Shown here: piece by piece, positions 23,701-36,185 of the stretch
Numbering within the stretch: the first letter of the stretch is position 1
Layout: each line of letters starts with the position of its first letter
Program-made: the position numbers and the translations under genes
Assembly (NCBI GenBank): GCA_036429605.1
Contig: CM071590.1
Location: 1,984,001 to 2,048,000 of the forward strand
Reading direction: 5' to 3'
Length of the DNA: 64,000 nucleotides
Source: Cladobotryum mycophilum
Taxonomy: Eukaryota; Ascomycota; Sordariomycetes; Hypocreales; Hypocreaceae
The notes under the pieces: generated by a model
What the model was told of the DNA's origin: nothing
The model's database searches: none
The model's input: only the letters and a program-made list of their open reading frames with translations

Positions 23701-26541
23701 CATCACCAACGCATTTCTCAGCAGTGGCAATGGAAAAGGCATTTGGACCTGCCTCTGCCTCTCCTTGCACCACCACTGGTAATACAGGTAGTTTGCTTTG
23801 AGAGACCTTACCGTGGTCGCGGAACAAGTGAAGGAGTTGTTGGCACTGCGTCCTAGCTCGCTGCACAAACGTGACCAAATCTCTATACGCAGAAGGGCGG
23901 TCAAAGTCCACAATGCGTTGCAGATGTTCCAGATAACGAGCTGGATCTTCTGTGTTCTGGCAATTTCTTGCGAATTCGTGAATCACTAAGCAGGCCGTGA
24001 GCTGTGTTGTGGAGAACGCCGAGGTCAAGCCAGGGACTAGGAGCGCATCATAGTCATCGAGATTCGCTGATGGCACAAATGACATTATCAAGCCCATGGC
24101 CTTGGCGGCGGAGACACGAGATCGGATCAAAACATCCAGGCCAACAAGATCGATATCTCCCTGGATCATGTGCCCATCTACATCGTGCGTCAACCCACTT
24201 GAGGTAGTCTCTTCTACCTTGGTGGACTTGCGGCGACGCTTCGTTGGTCTTTCGACCCCATCGGGGGAGGACATTCTGCGCGACGAGGGATGGGGGAGAC
24301 CAGGCATAGAGTATGAACCCCCAGAGGGCTTTTGAAACAAGCTGGCATACATGGGAATTGGGTTCCGCGAAACGCCAATCGGATGCAATGTTAGCTGCAT
24401 CAGAGGGTCTATGTGAGCAGCAAATTCATCAGCAAGAACAGATGAATTCTTCGCCAAAGACCGAACGAGAGCCCCCAGAGTTCCAAGGACATGTTTAATG
24501 TCTCTTTGTCTCTCTCGACCAAAATATTTTGAAAGATGAGCCTAAGAATTCTGCCGCTCAGCCAGCCTTGGGATGATTCATCACCAAGGTTAGCAAAGGT
24601 GAGTAGGGCTTTCAGAACAGCGAGACGAACTGAGGTGATGGTATGGCGCAGGAAGGGATAAAGTCGTGGTACTAATAGCGTGAAGGAGCGTTCTTCATCT
24701 TGAGCTGCCGAAGCCTTCATGGATTCCAGAACTTCAGGGAAGCCGCACAGGGTTGCCAGAAGATCCATGATACGGCCTGTGCTAGCGCTCAAATCATCAC
24801 CAAGGTTGGACAAGCTCTCCCAGACGATGTTGGTGAGACCATCAAGCGCAGCTGGGCGCATTGTGACGAATTCCTGGGCCATTGGTATCAGTGTCGCGGC
24901 ACTGACAGCACGAACGTCGTCATCCAAATCGCCAAGGCCTTTCATGACTGCTTTAATCACGCCGTCAATCATATCGCCGTCTTGTAGAAGGAGATCTTTT
25001 CTAACGGCGACGACGTATCGCAAACCAACCATGCCGCCATGACAGACAGCCCATACGGGTCGATCCAACTTTAGATCTTCTTGCATCACCATGCGGTATA
25101 AGATGCGATAGATTTCGTACACTGATTCAGAAGGTACGTGCTTGAGGACGGAACCTAAAGTCTGGCCAATGGTCTCCCTAATTGGAGCCACCGAGGTATC
25201 CGAACTGTAGTCGGTAAAGCGATCGAGCATCAAGACGCAGCAGAGTCGGCATGCCAAGTCATTAAGCCATTTTCGATTGAGGGCATCATTCTCATCTCGG
25301 GATTTGCCCATCAATCTACCGGCTCCGCCACCCTGAACTCTGAGTACTTCTCGCAGTCCCATGGCAGCTCCGTGGCGCGTTTCCCAAGAAGCATCAAAGA
25401 GATCAATCTTAAGGAAATCACACAAGCGTTCGTATGGCCACTCGACACCCTCAACCGACTCCTCGGCCTCGAGTTCCGACTTTATGGGGAGAATCGGTCC
25501 TTTGAATTCGCTAACAACCTTTGCGTCTTCATCGATATCGGTCGGTCGCTCCAGGTTGAAGTAGTCGTTGACTTTACCATTCTTCTTGTCATGGTCCCCC
25601 ATAGCGGCATCATCTCCGAGGGCTTCGGATCCAGTTGTTGTCGATCGTCTAAGGGAAAGGTCACCAAACCCTCCCTTGCCTTGTGAAGCTTTCATAGCTT
25701 CTTTCTTTCGTTTTCGTTTGAGGACGTTGAGTTGTCTGGAGCTTAACCCGGCTTCCTCTGCCGGTTGTCCTTGACTACCCGCACCTTCACCTTTGTGTAT
25801 GCCATTGCCATTGGGCGCCTCGAGAGGCGTCATGGGAACCCCGTCATTTACAACAGGCATTTCTTCATCTTCAAATTTCCTCCCCAACAGGCCTAATCGC
25901 CCAACTAGGGTCTTTTTCTGGTGGGCTAAACGAGCCTGAGGGTCTAGGGTTGCAAGGTTATACTCGATGCCGCCGCCGCGAAGAAGCTCCCGTCCATATT
26001 TTAAGATGGTATCAACGTTGAGTGAATCAAACTTGAAAAACTCGTCATCAGTCAAGATTGATGACGTCTTACTGTCTTCTTCTTTCTTGATCTCATCGTT
26101 TTCAGGAGATGGCTCCTCTTTCTTTAGCTCTTCTTTATTTGGCTCTTCTTTCTTCGGTTCACTTGGCGCATCTTCCGAGTTGGGGTCATAGAGCTGCGCG
26201 TGCTCTACGATTTTACCAATAGCCTTGGCAGATGTTTGTCTCGTCTCCCAGTCTTTATGGCGAAGATAGGGAACCACCCTCGACAGAAGATTGAATAGCT
26301 CATCAGGATGCTGTTTCTGCCAATCAGCGAGCTGGTTAACGGCTGTGTCTCGGATAAGCCTCGTGCTCCCCGTTTCGAGGATACTACATTCAAGTCAGTT
26401 ACTAGAAACCCATATCTAGACTCCAAACTTCTGAGAGCAGGAAGAGGTAAGCTTACGTAACAAGTCGGTCAAGTCTATTGTATAATTAGTATATATAATC
26501 TCATGAAATGGAGGAGTGGATAAATCATACCTGGAAGTCAT
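20708..26541 (-). CDS. mot1: Mot1 (BTAF1), Snf2-family remover of TATA-binding protein, one frame break
   Basis: Exons 26541-26531 (11 nt), 26474-26457 (18 nt) and 26383-20708 give about 1901 residues, the usual Mot1 size. The start MTSRLDRLV continues into ILETGSTRLIRD and YLRHKDWETRQ, the conserved Mot1 N-terminus. HEAT repeats fill the first 1200 residues and bind TBP. The C-terminal Snf2 ATPase shows DDMGLGKTLQ at about residue 1340, DEGH at about 1446, LTGTPIQNN, and the helicase motif DRAHRIGQ. Mot1 uses ATP to strip TBP from DNA in the nucleus. The frame breaks at the C run 24472-24476 (plus strand), between SLELWG and LVRSLAKNSS. One missing base restores the family sequence exactly, so the gene is probably intact. 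Confidence 0.95.
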
Positions 26542-27683
26542 TGTGTCTTAGAGCGAAGGAAAAGAACAAGTCGTGTAGTCATTGCATACTAAGGACAAAA
26601 AACTAATTCGCAAATGTCAGTTAGCAATCGTCATACAGATAGATGAATAGTGCGGAAATATCCGATAAAGTTATATGAATGGAAAATGTAATGCAAAGTG
26701 GCTGGTATATATAATGCCATGGTGATGGATGTGGGGAAGGCAAATGTTTACATGCATGCATGCGTGTGTGTGTGTGTGTGTATGTGTTGTGATCAATATG
26801 TGCAGGCTGAATGCATTCAGAGACGGATGTGGTTGTAAGTAAGGGTCTATCACCAGACCTCGAATGCCGGCTGGGAATAAACAGGATGAGGGAAGTAAGG
26901 TTGCACTATGATAGCATGGTGCAGATCATGCATGACGGGTATTTTGTTATGGTGATGCACGTAAGAGGTATGGTATGGAGTGAGTGTATAAGAGTGAAGG
27001 GAGAGATGTCAAGGCAGAGAGGGAATAAAAAAAAGAAGAAGAATGAATAAATGAAATAAATCAATAGATTGATGAGGAATCAAAGGAAAATGGAAGGAAA
27101 AAATATAATCATCTCACCTATTTGTTACCGAGGTGCTATGAACGGGCTTTTACGATGCACCGCCGCGCACCCCGGAAATGGTTGTCAAGACAAGACTCGG
27201 CAGTGAGAGAGCTGGGTGACAGCTATTTTATGCCAGTGGGCAGCGAGAGTTGATATGGATGGTGCCACTATCAACTATCGCGATGCAATGGCTGGCGCAT
27301 GCACTTATTAGGGAAATGTCTCCAGGGCTCTCCTCCAACTAGGTTTGGTGGTAGTTGAAGTGGGGGTGGCAGTGGTAGTGGTGGTGGTAGGTAAATATGG
27401 TGATGTAGTAAAGAAAGAAAAAAAAATAAGGGCGCGCGCCAGTGATCGCGTGGAAAAGATAGATGGATGGATGGATGGGGCAACGTGGTGATGTTTTAAT
27501 TTTCAGTGGTGGTGGTATTGGCCCGGATCATCAACTGTAAGTACCTAAAAATGCAGGCAATTAGGCCCTGGCAATGGCGAAATAGGTACCTGATGATGAA
27601 GATGGATGATAATGGATGGATCCAATCCAGTCCCGGAATAAAAGCAATCGTTGGGCAGACGGGTTGATGCGGCTGATGGAAAT

Positions 27684-27705
27684 GATTGATTGATTGATTG
27701 ATTGA
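27684..27705. repeat. (GATT)n microsatellite
   Basis: About five tandem GATT units. Confidence 0.85.
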
Positions 27706-27836
27706 CTGAGTGACGGTGGACGGTTTGTTGTGCTGTCCAGCGTCTGCCTGTGCTGTACGGAGTGCTAAAAAAGCGCTGTGTGTGTGTGCTGGCTGCTCTG
27801 TTCTGCTGTGACTCTCTTCTCTGGCTGCGGCCTCTT

Positions 27837-27867
27837 CTGACTGACTGACTGACTGACTGACTGACTG
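27837..27867. repeat. (CTGA)n microsatellite
   Basis: About seven tandem CTGA units. Confidence 0.88.
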
Positions 27868-30423
27868 TGACTGCGACAGCCGGCGCAGAATGGTCGGGCG
27901 GGCAGGGCTGGGCTGGACGGACGGGAAAATTGAGTGGAGGGCAGGCCTGGCTTTCTATATGTGTATGGCTATATTTTTATACACGGTCGCCGCAGTAGCC
28001 CAAGCCCATGAACCAACGGTTTTCACTCGTTGCTCTCGCTTAATTTCCCTCTTGCTCATTAGCGCCACTTTGGGGGAAAGTGGGGCTGTTGCTCTCTGCT
28101 TTCCCTGTCTTCCCTGTCTTTCCCTGCCTTCCTTGTCTTTTCCTGGATTATCTGCCAGACCAAACAAAGCCAGACCTATAGTGGACCCTGTAGCTGCTGC
28201 AACTGGGGCTTGCCCATGCAGACTAGTGGCTGGGTACGTACCCCCATCATTCGGCAGCCTCCCCATTCTCCATTCTCCATTCTCCCTCTTCCTTTTCCTC
28301 TCTCTCTCACTCTTACTCTCACTCTTTCTTCAAACTCGAACTCGAATCCCAGGGACCTTTGTTTGGGGTTGCAGCAACACACAGATTAGGGACAGGCAGA
28401 ATGCAGGCAAGCGCCCCTTGGCTAACAGTGATTTCCCAGTGCTGTAGATTTTAAGGCTTATCGTGGCAGCTCATCACTACCTAGTACTCATCATCATCAA
28501 CCAATGGGGAGAGGGTCCAGGAGCTTCATCCGCAGGCTGCACAAATCTTTGCACATCTTCACTGATCCCAGCGCCATCTATCCACTTTCTGACTCTCGCT
28601 CACATTCCACCACCTTCCCCATCTAAAGGTTGCTTCCATTTTCAGCTGCCTCGTGATTGCATCTGAATTCATCAGACATCGCGTTGGGGCTTTATATATC
28701 GCGTTATAGCACTCAGCTCAGCTCTGGGCAATCCGTTGCTACGCCAGGCAACGACACGTGCAAAGGATCGCGCCATCATCCTCGTCGTCCGATCTCATCG
28801 AGACGACACTCCCCACGGGTCGTGAATTCACTCTCCATCATTGTTGTTTGACCATGACTATCTGTGTTTTGCTTCTCGCGGAACACGCACGGCCCAGTAC
28901 ATGGTATCGTGCCGTAGTTTTGCTTCTAGCCAATCTCTGGAACCATGTTCCCTTTCTCGATGGCGGGCGTGGTCTAAACATACCGCACCCTGATATACGA
29001 GATGTGCGTGGCTTGGGTGTGAAATCCCCGCAGTCGACGCGCATAGATGATGATCCCACCACAGCATCCTCAGTCCAACTAACCGAGCTTCCCTTCCCGA
29101 CAGCTGGTGCTACACAAGAAGAGGCATATAATATCCTGTCATCTTTCCAGAGATGTGTTTATTCCAGTGGATTTTGGGCGTTGCAAAATTGTATGCCACC
29201 AAACAACGAGGGTCTTGTAATTTTTTGACACAACCATGAAATGTTTGCTCCAACTCCTTCCACAGTTGTTTGCTCCAAGTTGCTGGGCCTATAAGATATC
29301 AAAGACATGGTCCTGATACCACAAATCGGGACTAACCTCTCTGGATCGACCCGTTGACCGAGCCTTAAATTGCCGTGAGACGCTACTGTGACTTTGACGC
29401 GGCGCTGGTTGGTCAACGAAGCAACGTCGATCCAGCCTGATGAACGTGCAGACGCTTTTCGGTGATGACATGTCGGGCCCCTTGTGGTCGGCCAGTTTTC
29501 ATGCTCGTGGCACAAGACTGCCTTGCGGCTCTGCAGCCTCTAGGGGCGCGGCATGAGCTCCACTCGGATGAAGCCATAACCATCTTGGACGCCTGTTGCC
29601 CCCGGATTGCCTCTTCCATGTGGCCACTCAGAGTACTTTGAAAGGGGGTTGGCATCTCTGCTTTCATTACATGGTGTGGGGGGTTCTTTTTCATTGATGG
29701 ACGAAATGTGGGACATGAACCTTGTGACGGATTTTTTGGGGGCCTGAGCCAATATTCTTACAAGCAGGAGGGGAAGTTTTGATTATCTAAACGAAAAGGA
29801 GAGCATAGCTAAACAAGATGAATAATTTGGTGGGTTTGTGGCCGAGATTTTGCTTTTTGGTGACCAAACTGCCATCATGACTTCCCCTGACAAAGCAGCT
29901 GTCTCTCATGCCTACCTACTTGTACTAGGTATTGATCTAGATCCATCGATCTTGGTGTTTTTTTTTTTTTTGAGGCTACTGACGCAGGGCTAATCGTGTG
30001 TTTATTCGCCGAAGATGCAAAACGTCACCACAAAGATGCTTATACATCAGATCAATAAATAAATAAAAATCCCGAATAATTAAGCTTCAGGAGTTTATTG
30101 GAATAGCTACGGCTGGTCCATTATGATAGTTATATCTTATTCTTTTCTTCTCTTATGTACTGAAAAGTATAGGGTAGGCGAAAACCGGTTTGACAATCGA
30201 GTCTCGGCATTCGTTAGCGCTCCATCCATGTGACCTAATATCCCAGGCAGGAAGCTACAGCACTGAAACGCGATCACTCCAACGCCTGATTGATCGCGGG
30301 TTCATGAGACGCGTCGCATCGCAAAGAAATCCCACTTTATTGAGGCACAACTCCAAGACGAAAATCGATACTGCAGCTTCCTGGCCTTACGGATGTTGCG
30401 CATCAGCGCCTGCGTAGCCGACC

Positions 30424-33400
30424 ATGTATATTAAACAGATTATTATCCAAGGCTTCAAAAGGTCCGGCGCTGCGACCCCGCCAGTCTTTCTAGCTCTTTT
30501 CTTGCTAACTTGTCCGCAGCTACAAGGACCAAACAGTCATTGAGCCCTTCTCGCCAAAGACCAATGTTATCGTCGGTCGCAATGGATCCGGAAAGAGTAA
30601 CTTCTTTGCGGCAATCCGCTTTGTCCTCAGCGATGCCTACACCCAGATGAGCCGTGAGGAGCGCCAGGGCTTGCTCCACGAAGGTTCTGGTTCCGCCGTC
30701 ATGTCAGCCTACGTTGAGATCATCTTTGACAATAGCGACGATCGATTCCCTACCGGAAACAAGGAGGTTGTACTGCGACGCACAATTGGCTTGAAGAAGG
30801 ACGAATATTCGGTTGATCGCAAAGTCGTGACCAAAACAGATGTTATGAACCTGTTGGAGGCTGCCGGATTCTCGCGATCAAACCCGTACTATATCGTTCC
30901 ACAGGGTCGCGTTACTGCCCTGACCAACATGAAGGAATCGGACAGACTTAACCTGTTGAAGGAGGTTGCAGGTACACAAGTCTACGAAGCCCGCCGTTCT
31001 GAGTCGCTCAAGATCATGAGCGAGACCAATAATAAGCGGGAGAAGATTGACGAGCTTCTCGTGTACATCAAGGACAGGCTGGATGAATTGGAGGAAGAGA
31101 AAGAGGAGCTGCGAGGTTTCCAGGAGAAAGATAGAGAAAGGCGATGCCTAGAATATGCCTATCATCACCGAGAGCAGACGACCGTTCAATCTGCCCTGGA
31201 GGAAATTGATAGCGCCAGACAAGATGGACTTGACTCTACTGACTCTAGCCGTGCCGAATTCTTATCCGGCGAGAAAAAGATTTCCAAAATAGACGCCGAA
31301 ATACACAAACTGCATAGAGAACTGGAGCTTCTACAAATCGATCGCCGTCAACTCGAGGAGGATCGACGTGACAATGCCAAGAGTCTAGCCAAAGCTGAAC
31401 TCAAGGCCAAGAACTTCAGGGAAGGACAGTCTGCTCAGGAGCAAGCACGCGCACAGCATGATGCCGAGCTTGAATCGGTCCAAGCAGAAATTGCAGCTAA
31501 GGAAGCCGAATTGGCTGAGGTTCTCCCCGAATACAGCCAGAAAAGGGGCGAGGAAGACGAGGCTAGACGGCAATTGGATGCTGTTGAAGCAGCACGGACA
31601 CGTCTTTTTGCTAAGCAAACTCGTGGTTCAAGGTTTAAGAATCGTGGGGAGCGAGACGCTTGGCTGAGGCAAGAAATCGACGAGCTCGGTTTGACAATCA
31701 GCACACAGAAGGCAAACAAAATGGATGCCGACGAGGAGGTTGTTAGAGTACAACAAGCAATCGAGCAGGGCGAGAGTGAAGTTGCCGATCTGAGGTCACG
31801 TCTCGCCAACTGGAGTGGTGATAGAGCACAGCTTGCGGAACAGGTGGCTCATGCGCGGACTACACTGGACAGACTCAACGATGAGCGAAAGCTAATTCGG
31901 CGAGAGGACGATAAGTTGAGCTCCGTTATCTCAAATGCCCGCCAGGAGAAAGAGCAAGCCGAGCGAGAGCTGTCACATGCTGTCGACGGAGCAACAGCGC
32001 GTGGCCTTGCTACTATTCGCCGATTGAAACAAGAGCATGACATCCCCGGCGCATACGGAACATTGGCAGACCTTCTTGAGGTTAGCGATGCCTACCGACT
32101 GCCTGTTGAGCAGATTGCTGGTGCTAGTTTGTTTCACTACGTTGTTGACAATGCTGATACGGCTACGTACTTGGCGGATACGATGTACAGGCAGCATGGG
32201 GGCCGTGTGACTTTCATGCCGCTGGCGCAGCTGCGTCCCCGCAAGGTGAACTTCCCGATGTCAAATGACGCTGTTCCACTCCTCAGCAAGATTACATTTG
32301 ACCCCAAATATGAAAAGGCATTCCAGCAAGTTTTCGGTAAAACCGTCGTATGTCCAAACTTGGCAGTGGCGGCTCAGTATGCCAGGAGTCACGGTGTTGA
32401 TGGTATCACTGCTGAGGGTGACACCACGAACAAGAGGGGTGCGATGACGGGTGGTTATATCGATCCTCGAAAATCTCGCCTGGAAGCGGTTCATTCTGCG
32501 AATAGATGGCGCGAAGAATATGATCAGTTGATCGAACAATCTCGTACTATTCGCAGGCAGATTGATCACAAGGATCAAGAAATTACCGGTGCCATGTCTG
32601 AAGTCCAGAAACTGGAGCAGAGGATGCGACAAGCCGAAGATGGTTTCGAGCCGTTGAAGCATGAGCTTCGCAACAAATCCGCCCACATTGAAAACGAAAG
32701 AAACCACCTTGACGCCGCGATTAGGAGACGTGACGCAGTTGAAAAGAATATGAGTGGATTCTTGCAAGAGGTTGCAGCGCACGAGGCCGAACTTGACACC
32801 GATTTCAAGAAGAGTCTGAATCCAGCCGAGGAGAGAGAGCTTGAGGAGTCTAGCAGCAGGGCACAGCAGTTGCAGAGGCAGTGGAACGAGATCAGCAACG
32901 CTCGGAGAGCTCTAGAGCGAAACAAACAACTTCTTGAAGTTGATCTGCGGCAAAATCTGCAGATGAAGCTAGATCAGCTCAACAGTCGAGCCTTTGAGAA
33001 TTCAGCATCTGGTGGATTATCTGGTAACTTGAAGGAGGCGGAGAGGGAAATGAAGAAGGCACAAAAAGCGCTAAAGGCAGTCGAAGCTGATCTTCAGGAG
33101 ACCGAAGCCAAGTTGGACGAGCTCAACACTCGCCTGGAACAGTTTGAAGCAGAAAAAATCAAGCGCGAGCAGACCCAACTTGAGATCTCTACCAGGATAG
33201 AGAAGCAGCAGAAGAGGATGGAGAAGACGCTCCAACGCAAGGCTTTGTTGACTGCTCAAGCGGCCGAGTGTGCTAAGAATATTAGAGAACTTGGTGTGCT
33301 ACCAGAAGAAGCCTTTGACAAGTACGAGAATATGCAAGCCAATACCGTAAGTGTTTCATAAATCGGAAGTATGCAGAAACTTGACTTTGCTAACAGTTGC

Positions 33401-34190
33401 TTTAGATCACAAACAAGCTCAAGAAAGTCAATGAGGCCTTGAAGAAGTACAAGCACGTAAACAAGAAGGCGTTTGAGCAGTACAACAATTTTACTTCACA
33501 GCAAGATCATCTAATGAAGCGACGGAAGGAATTGGATGCATCTCAAGAGTCTATTGAAGAGCTCGTGGAGCATCTTGATCGCCGAAAAGATGAGGCCATC
33601 GAGCGTACCTTTAAACAGGTGTCTAAAGAGTTTGCTACCATTTTTACTAAACTGGTACCTGCTGGCCATGGTAGATTGGTCATTCAGCGCAGGACAGACC
33701 GCCGTCTAGAGCCCGAGGAATCGGACGAGGAAGCCCGAGGCAGCGTTGAGAACTATATTGGCGTTGGCATCAGTGTCTCTTTCAACTCGAAACATCTCGA
33801 TGAGCAGCAAAAGATTCAACAACTCAGTGGTGGTCAAAAGAGTAAGTTTACATGGCACCAACATCTCGTTTCATCCTCTAACACGTATCAGGTCTTTGCG
33901 CTCTTTGCCTCATCTTTGCGCTTCAGCAAACCGAGAGCAGCCCCATGGTCATCTTTGACGAAGTCGACGCCAACTTGGACGCCCAGTACCGTACCGCCGT
34001 GGCCGCCCTCCTTGAGTCAATATCAAATGAGGCCGGTACGCAGTTCATCTGCACAACTTTCCGACCTGAAATTGTTCACGTTGCGGACAAATGCTATGGT
34101 GTGACTTTCCGTAGCAAGACGAGTTCCATCAACTGCGTTAGTACCGAGGATGCGCTCAATTTCGTCGAGGGTCAAGCCAAACCGCAATAA
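30424..34190 (+). CDS. smc3: cohesin subunit Smc3
   Basis: Four exons, 30424-30461, 30520-33346, 33406-33841 and 33892-34190, give 1199 residues. Exon 1 encodes MYIKQIIIQGFK with the codon for Ser13 split over the intron. Walker A GRNGSGKS is at residues 32-39. The lysine pair at 105-106 (GLKKDEY) matches the Eco1 acetylation site of human Smc3. Two long coiled coils flank a hinge (about residues 480-640) with GAYGTLADLLEV and GAMTGGYIDPRKSR. The ABC signature LSGGQKS ends exon 3 and Walker B (VIFDEVDANLD) is in exon 4. Smc3 pairs with Smc1 to hold sister chromatids together. The first intron has a weak donor, GTCCGG; retention would shift the frame and stop soon after. Confidence 0.97.
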
Positions 34191-34675
34191 TTACGCCCTT
34201 GATTCGTTATGGAATGCTCGAGGATCAGGGCTGTTGTCTGGAAACTAAAAAAAACAAATATGGGAGGTGGAGTCTGGCGCTGGGTTTAAAGAAGACACCA
34301 ATGTTGCTTATTGGAGGCTTTTTAGTGCTCTCTGTTGTGTGATGAAGGAATGCTGCTTTTGATATTAGATAGGCTTCTCTTGATATGATGATACGTGCGG
34401 CGAGTTGCTTTGAATGATTTGGATGCAGTGGAAGAGATGTATAATGGACTTTCGAGTAGTATTCTTGGAGGTTTCTGATGGTGATGAAATCCAAGCTATT
34501 ATAATACCCCTTTGATATGTCTGGCTTATTCGTGCTTCTTTCTTTGCTTCTATTCCCGGCCTGTATCTACTCCTTCTCGGTAACAAGAAAAATGGCGACA
34601 AGAAACGACATATCTCGATCAGTCATGGAGATACCGCAGATATTCCAATTCTCACAGATCCCCTGGCCCCAAGAA
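34191..34675. other. convergent intergenic region
   Basis: 3' regions of smc3 (+) and the membrane-protein gene (-); no gene seen. Confidence 0.5.
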
Positions 34676-35267
34676 TTACCAATCACTCTCATTCAGCCAC
34701 ATCTCGACCGACTCTCGGTGGTCACTATCCGTCTTTGCGTCCCAAAACCTGTCCTCCGCCGCCGCCATGGCATCCTGGAACCCATCCGCGTAGCCTGTCG
34801 TGTAGGCCGCCAGACTCACCACGCAAGCGATGAGTATCAGCCCAACCGTCGAGGCACCCGCCATGACGGTCATGGCATTGAACCCAAAGTACCCGCAGGC
34901 GCAGAAGGCGTAGATGAGGACGCCGCCGGCCCAGAAGAGGGCGAATGCGCAGAGGAGGGATTGGACGGGCTCGAAGTTGTTGTGAGAGTGCAGTTCTTGA
35001 TGGGGGATTGATCAGTGGAACTGACGTATTGTATGTAGTAAAAAAAGGGGGGCTGGATTTGGACTCACCTCCTTCGAAGCGGGAGCGTTGAATTTGCCAA
35101 ACTAATAGACAAATTACAGGGACGCAAACAAATTGAAGAATATAGATTAATAGAATCCCTATAGCAGGCTGTCAGTGTCTCCGTTAGGGTGATGGGGGGA
35201 AAGGGGGAGGGGGCACTTTACCTGTCATGTCCGCATCTACTTTTTCTTCCATGATGGAAGCAGCCAT
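34676..35267 (-). CDS. unrecognised small membrane protein with three hydrophobic spans
   Basis: Three exons, 35267-35222, 35158-35069 and 34995-34676, give 151 residues. I do not recognise the family. Exon 1 encodes a short acidic cytosol-type N-terminus (MAASIMEEKVDADM). Span 1 is ILLIYILQFVCVPVICLLVW, followed by a basic loop (QIQRSRFEG). Span 2 is LLCAFALFWAGGVLIYAFCAC. Span 3 is about VMAGASTVGLILIACVVSLAAY. The tail is acidic (DRFWDAKTDSDHRE) and soluble. Introns have GTAAAG and GTGAGT donors; the second acceptor is AAG. Four of the five cysteines fall in or beside the first two spans. Reading frame, splice sites and strong amphiphilic layout make a real gene likely. The job is unknown. 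Confidence 0.72.
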
Positions 35268-35391
35268 TGTTTATAATCTTGCCTCACTATCGCCAATCAA
35301 TTTATTCATGAATAAAGAGAGAAAGACTGTGCTTGGGAATCTATAAATATCATCGAAGAAAAAGAGAACCAGGAGAGAAAGAGAGATTGAT

Positions 35392-35399
35392 CTTATATA
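35392..35399 (-). promoter_or_regulatory. candidate TATA box of the three-span membrane protein gene
   Basis: TATATAAG on the minus strand, 125 nt upstream of the ATG at 35267; a good consensus match at a normal distance. Confidence 0.5.
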
Positions 35400-35754
35400 A
35401 AGGCTGGAATTGAAAGAGGAAAGCCAAAATCTTTAAAAAACTTAAACAATTATAAATCCTTTTTCTTTTCTTTTCTGTTTTGTAGTTGAAGTGTAATGAA
35501 ATGGAAGAATAAGCTTCAATGCGTGACACAAGTAGCTAGAGAGAGCTTGATTTCACATGTTAGCGATGAAACTAAGAAAAAGGAAAAAAAGGTTTGGTGT
35601 TTGGTGTTGTTGTAACCTTACTTTGGGGGGGGGGGTTCATGAAATCGGACCAAGCAAAAAGGTTGTGCCACGTGCAAACTCCTCTGCCTTTGAACGTTGA
35701 TCAAGAAGTGCTGCCGCCATGGAACTCAACGTACTTTGATGATACCAACTTTGA

Positions 35755-35782
35755 CCCCCCCCCCCCCCAAAAAAAAAAAAAA
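35755..35782. repeat. C14-A14 homopolymer junction
   Basis: Fourteen C followed directly by fourteen A. Exact lengths are uncertain in any assembly. Confidence 0.8.
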
Positions 35783-36185
35783 CTTAAGATGATACGTAGG
35801 TGTTATTTGATATAGGAATAATGGATGGTGACGAGTAACAAGAGGAATGGCGAGTAATAGGGGGTGAATCAATACTCTCCCATCATTGATATCCCCCTAT
35901 TCTAATTCATTTTCTTTTACCAAAGAGACGACTCTCATATTCAATGAACCTACATGACTTCTGTAGATCGTTTTTGTACAAGGTTTTTCGTCTTCACTCA
36001 TCCCCTACTCCGGGGCGTCTTTCTCCGGGCCATTCCGTGTTACACAAGATGAATTCTCCTTCACAGTGTGTAAATTATACAAATCAGTAATCTTACACGT
36101 TTTTTGTTTTGTTTAAACAGGTCAACCCAAGACGAGGGGCCGAGTACCTATAACTCTTCCTTCTCTCTCTCTCTTTCTTTCCTTT

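Larger units (their letters stand above)
26542..30423. other. 3.9-kb intergenic region between mot1 and smc3
   Basis: Holds the divergent promoters of mot1 (-) and smc3 (+) with no recognisable gene between. Open frames up to 185 codons (27890-28447) and 156 codons (28758-29228) have low-complexity or unfamiliar products. Microsatellites: (GT)n 26764-26780, (GATT)n 27684-27705, (CTGA)n 27837-27867. A T-run lies near 29960-29972. Confidence 0.5.
35268..36185. other. intergenic region with long G and C/A homopolymers
   Basis: Promoter of the membrane-protein gene and the 3' side of mL46. A G11 run at 35625-35635 and a C14 run directly followed by A14 at 35755-35782. No gene recognised. Confidence 0.5.

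Noticed and set aside
28758..29228. 156-codon plus-strand open frame in the mot1-smc3 gap
   Set aside because: No family resemblance, no convincing start context, and composition like the surrounding intergenic DNA.
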